Part shown: positions 62,129 through 64,000 of the stretch, piece by piece
Position numbering within the stretch: the first letter of the stretch is position 1
Layout: the number at the start of each line of letters is the position of its first letter
Origin: Pythium myriotylum
Lineage: Eukaryota; Oomycota; Peronosporomycetes; Pythiales; Pythiaceae
NCBI GenBank assembly: GCA_023091665.1
Contig: JALJCQ010000007.1
Coordinates: 124,001 to 188,000 of the forward strand
Reading direction: 5' to 3'
DNA: 64,000 nucleotides
Program-made: the position numbers and the translations under genes
Notes under the pieces: generated by a model
Database searches by the model: none
Told to the model about the DNA's origin: nothing
The model's input: the letters and a program-made list of their open reading frames with translations, nothing else

Positions 62129-64000
62129 TAGACATTCCAGTGAATCGCTTTGTTTAGCTGGAATGCGAGTTTAAGTCGTTGTTTGGTCATGCACGACGTG
62201 AAGAAATGTGTGCAGTAGATTCTCTTCGTCATGGGCGGCCTTGAACCCATGTTGATGTGAGCCGAGGTCCGCGCATCGCCGGCAACCAAACATTGGCAGG
62301 CGGATCGCCGCTCGGGATTCTAAGGAATGTTCTATCACTGAAATCTGTACACTGAGCCTGTCTATCGAGCCGAGTTATTGCCCAATTGATTGAGCAGCTC
62401 CTCTTCTTCGGCCGTGTACATGTCCTGAAGCGGCGAGCGGCGACCGATGGGGACAAACATTTGCTCGAGTAGACAAAGCGACGACTGCACGTCCAGCGAG
62501 ACGTCCTGGTCCGGCATCTCGGTCTGGAACTCGTGTGCTAATCGATCGATCACCAAAGGAAGCAGCTCGGCTTGTTGGCTTTCGCTTAAATGGGTCGTAA
62601 GAACTGAGTCACACAAGTACCGACAGGTCAATGACCCCGATAGTGCACACAAAGAGTATCGAAGCTACGTACAGTCATGAATCTCCTTAGAGTGGGTGCT
62701 GCACTGGTTATCTTTGACCTGTGCAACCGCGAATACGAGTCGGAATCAACGCTCCAATTCAACGCCCACAGTTCCGTACCTTGTCAAAGAGGAAGGCCTG
62801 GACAGTGGCGAGTAAAGTGGCGACGTCTTCCTTCGTAGGAGGCTTCGGTTCAATTGTGGCGAACGCCGGGATCTCCACTGCGGGGTCAGTAACAGCGGTG
62901 TCTCCCCTGGCGATTGGATCCGGCTCGTGGTTGCTTGCTGGGGATGTTTCGACCACGGGTTCGTCTTTGATCTCCACGATTTCAAGTTGCGGTGAAGAAG
63001 GAGCAGGCTCCATCGGAGAATCCAATACTAACGGATTTTGCGAATCGACCCGAGGGTCAGCCACTCTCGGAGATGGCGGCGGATGTGCTGTTCGTGTCTC
63101 CGGGTCGGCGTGGTCTCGCTTTGTCTCGGGTTCTTCTTCGTCTTCCTCATCGAAGTTCATACCCGTTGGCTTGGATCTCAGTTTGTTCGCCATGGGAGAC
63201 GGAGAGACAGTGATGGTGAGCAGCTCCCGCGACGAAGTACAGTCGTCCGCGAGCACGAGCGGCTCGACGAGCGTTTCGACGTCGGTGGGCGGCATCGCGT
63301 TCGCGAGCAAATCTGGGAAGCGATCGAGTTACCGCCAACGACGACGACACAAAGTCTCCAAATCGGGAGACGCGAGAGGGATCAGACTAAGACACCGAGG
63401 GCCAGAAGATTCCAAACGCGTGCACCCAGCCATCTGCGCGTCTCAAGTCTTGTCGGGCAGAGTTGTCTGCAGGGTGTCTCTCCACCGATCGAAAGGTGGC
63501 AGCACTTGTCGCTCCGTGCTTCTCGCACAACCGCGAAGGAGGCCAGGCCCTCTTGCCCCGAGACACGTCGGGTGAAGATGTTTTTTTTGGTGAGTGTGTG
63601 GGGGAAAAGACAGCAGTCCCGTGGGTCCTGGAGTGGCAAGAGAGAAAGCAGGGAGAGTACAGAGTACGCACACAAGCTCTCTTCGTGGAAGAGAGCAGTG
63701 TCGTTCAGTGAAGCGGCTCTGTCGTCAACGGAAAACAACGGAGAAGCCGGATTCAGATCGTCTCAGTTTTTCAGAAATGAGTTTGGACTCAGATGCAGCC
63801 AATGGAAAGTCTTGGATTGTGGCAAAACGGACCATCAGCCATACGGGACTTTACGAGAGTATACCGTGAGCTCGCATTTGAATTTAATAGATTAAGACCG
63901 TACTTTTACAGGATCATTTCTATAGTACGCTCATTTCTACTTGGTTTTCCAATGTGGACATTCTCAATACGCTTGATGATCGTATCGGGTTCCTCTCGTC
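62050..64000. repeat. Right arm of large inverted duplication
   Basis: Reverse complement of 47723-49650; see that entry. Identity is complete from about 62362 to the window end and breaks down from 62361 towards 62050. The duplication continues past the window edge, so its full size is unknown. Confidence 0.93.
62362..63295 (-). CDS. Uncharacterised acidic protein, copy 2 (three exons)
   Basis: Mirror copy of 48428-49361 with exons 63295-62780, 62718-62673 and 62603-62362, giving the same 267 residues. No substitution was found in exons or introns where I compared them. Both copies keep an identical upstream region of at least 700 bp, so both should be transcribed in the same way. Confidence 0.82.

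Overview
This window is nuclear DNA of a eukaryote, most probably an oomycete (Peronosporales/Pythiales type; I cannot name the genus). Genes are compact. Introns are few and mostly 51-84 nt, with GTRNG..AG ends that can be checked by reading phase. There is a secreted NLP-type necrosis protein, and conserved eukaryotic genes (OMA1, P5B-ATPase, GTPBP1, MRE11, an ABCA transporter, SMG1) sit among lineage-specific families.

Layout. 0-3 kb: start of a P5B-type ATPase gene running off the left edge, a six-exon OMA1-like peptidase gene, and a small coiled-coil protein. 3.3-14.5 kb: seven members of one family of single-pass type I membrane proteins (A, B, C, E, F on minus; G, H on plus). Each has an eight-cysteine ectodomain of near-fixed spacing, a Ser/Thr/Pro stalk, one membrane helix and an acidic Ser-rich tail; an eighth member (I) lies at 23.3-24.3 kb. 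16-20.5 kb: a complete P5B ATPase gene with a second copy of the coiled-coil gene. 21.6-26.5 kb: a secreted NLP and a secreted endonuclease/exonuclease/phosphatase-fold protein on either side of member I. 24.5-29.3 kb: accessory DNA made of a duplicated, rearranged block, an hAT element with intact ends and target-site duplication, and unusual palindromes. 29.5-43.5 kb: housekeeping block of GTPBP1, MRE11, a PWI-like/ZC3H14-like RNA-binding protein and a full-length ABCA transporter. 43.5-47.3 kb: source copy of the duplicated block, with an MDR oxidoreductase, a foldback element, a GTPBP1 fragment and a frameshifted nuclease-fold-like gene. 47.7-64 kb: a large inverted duplication whose arms carry identical copies of an uncharacterised gene and enclose SMG1 and a gene with a duplicated, uncharacterised SANT-like domain.

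The most interesting content is the eight-cysteine membrane protein family. Its cysteine spacing (x10-x2-x1-x17-x8) is invariant in all eight copies, and most tails share the same short motifs in the same order. That would fit a surface receptor or adhesin family with a cytoplasmic signalling tail. I recognise no named domain in it. The second theme is recent rearrangement: several perfect or near-perfect palindromes with 1-3 nt spacers and a mosaic of inverted fragments, some of which can be shown, by comparison with the undisturbed paralogous copy, to have formed in one copy only.

Limits: coordinates of multi-exon genes span from start to stop, with exons given in the text. Family assignments come from reading motifs, not from database searches.
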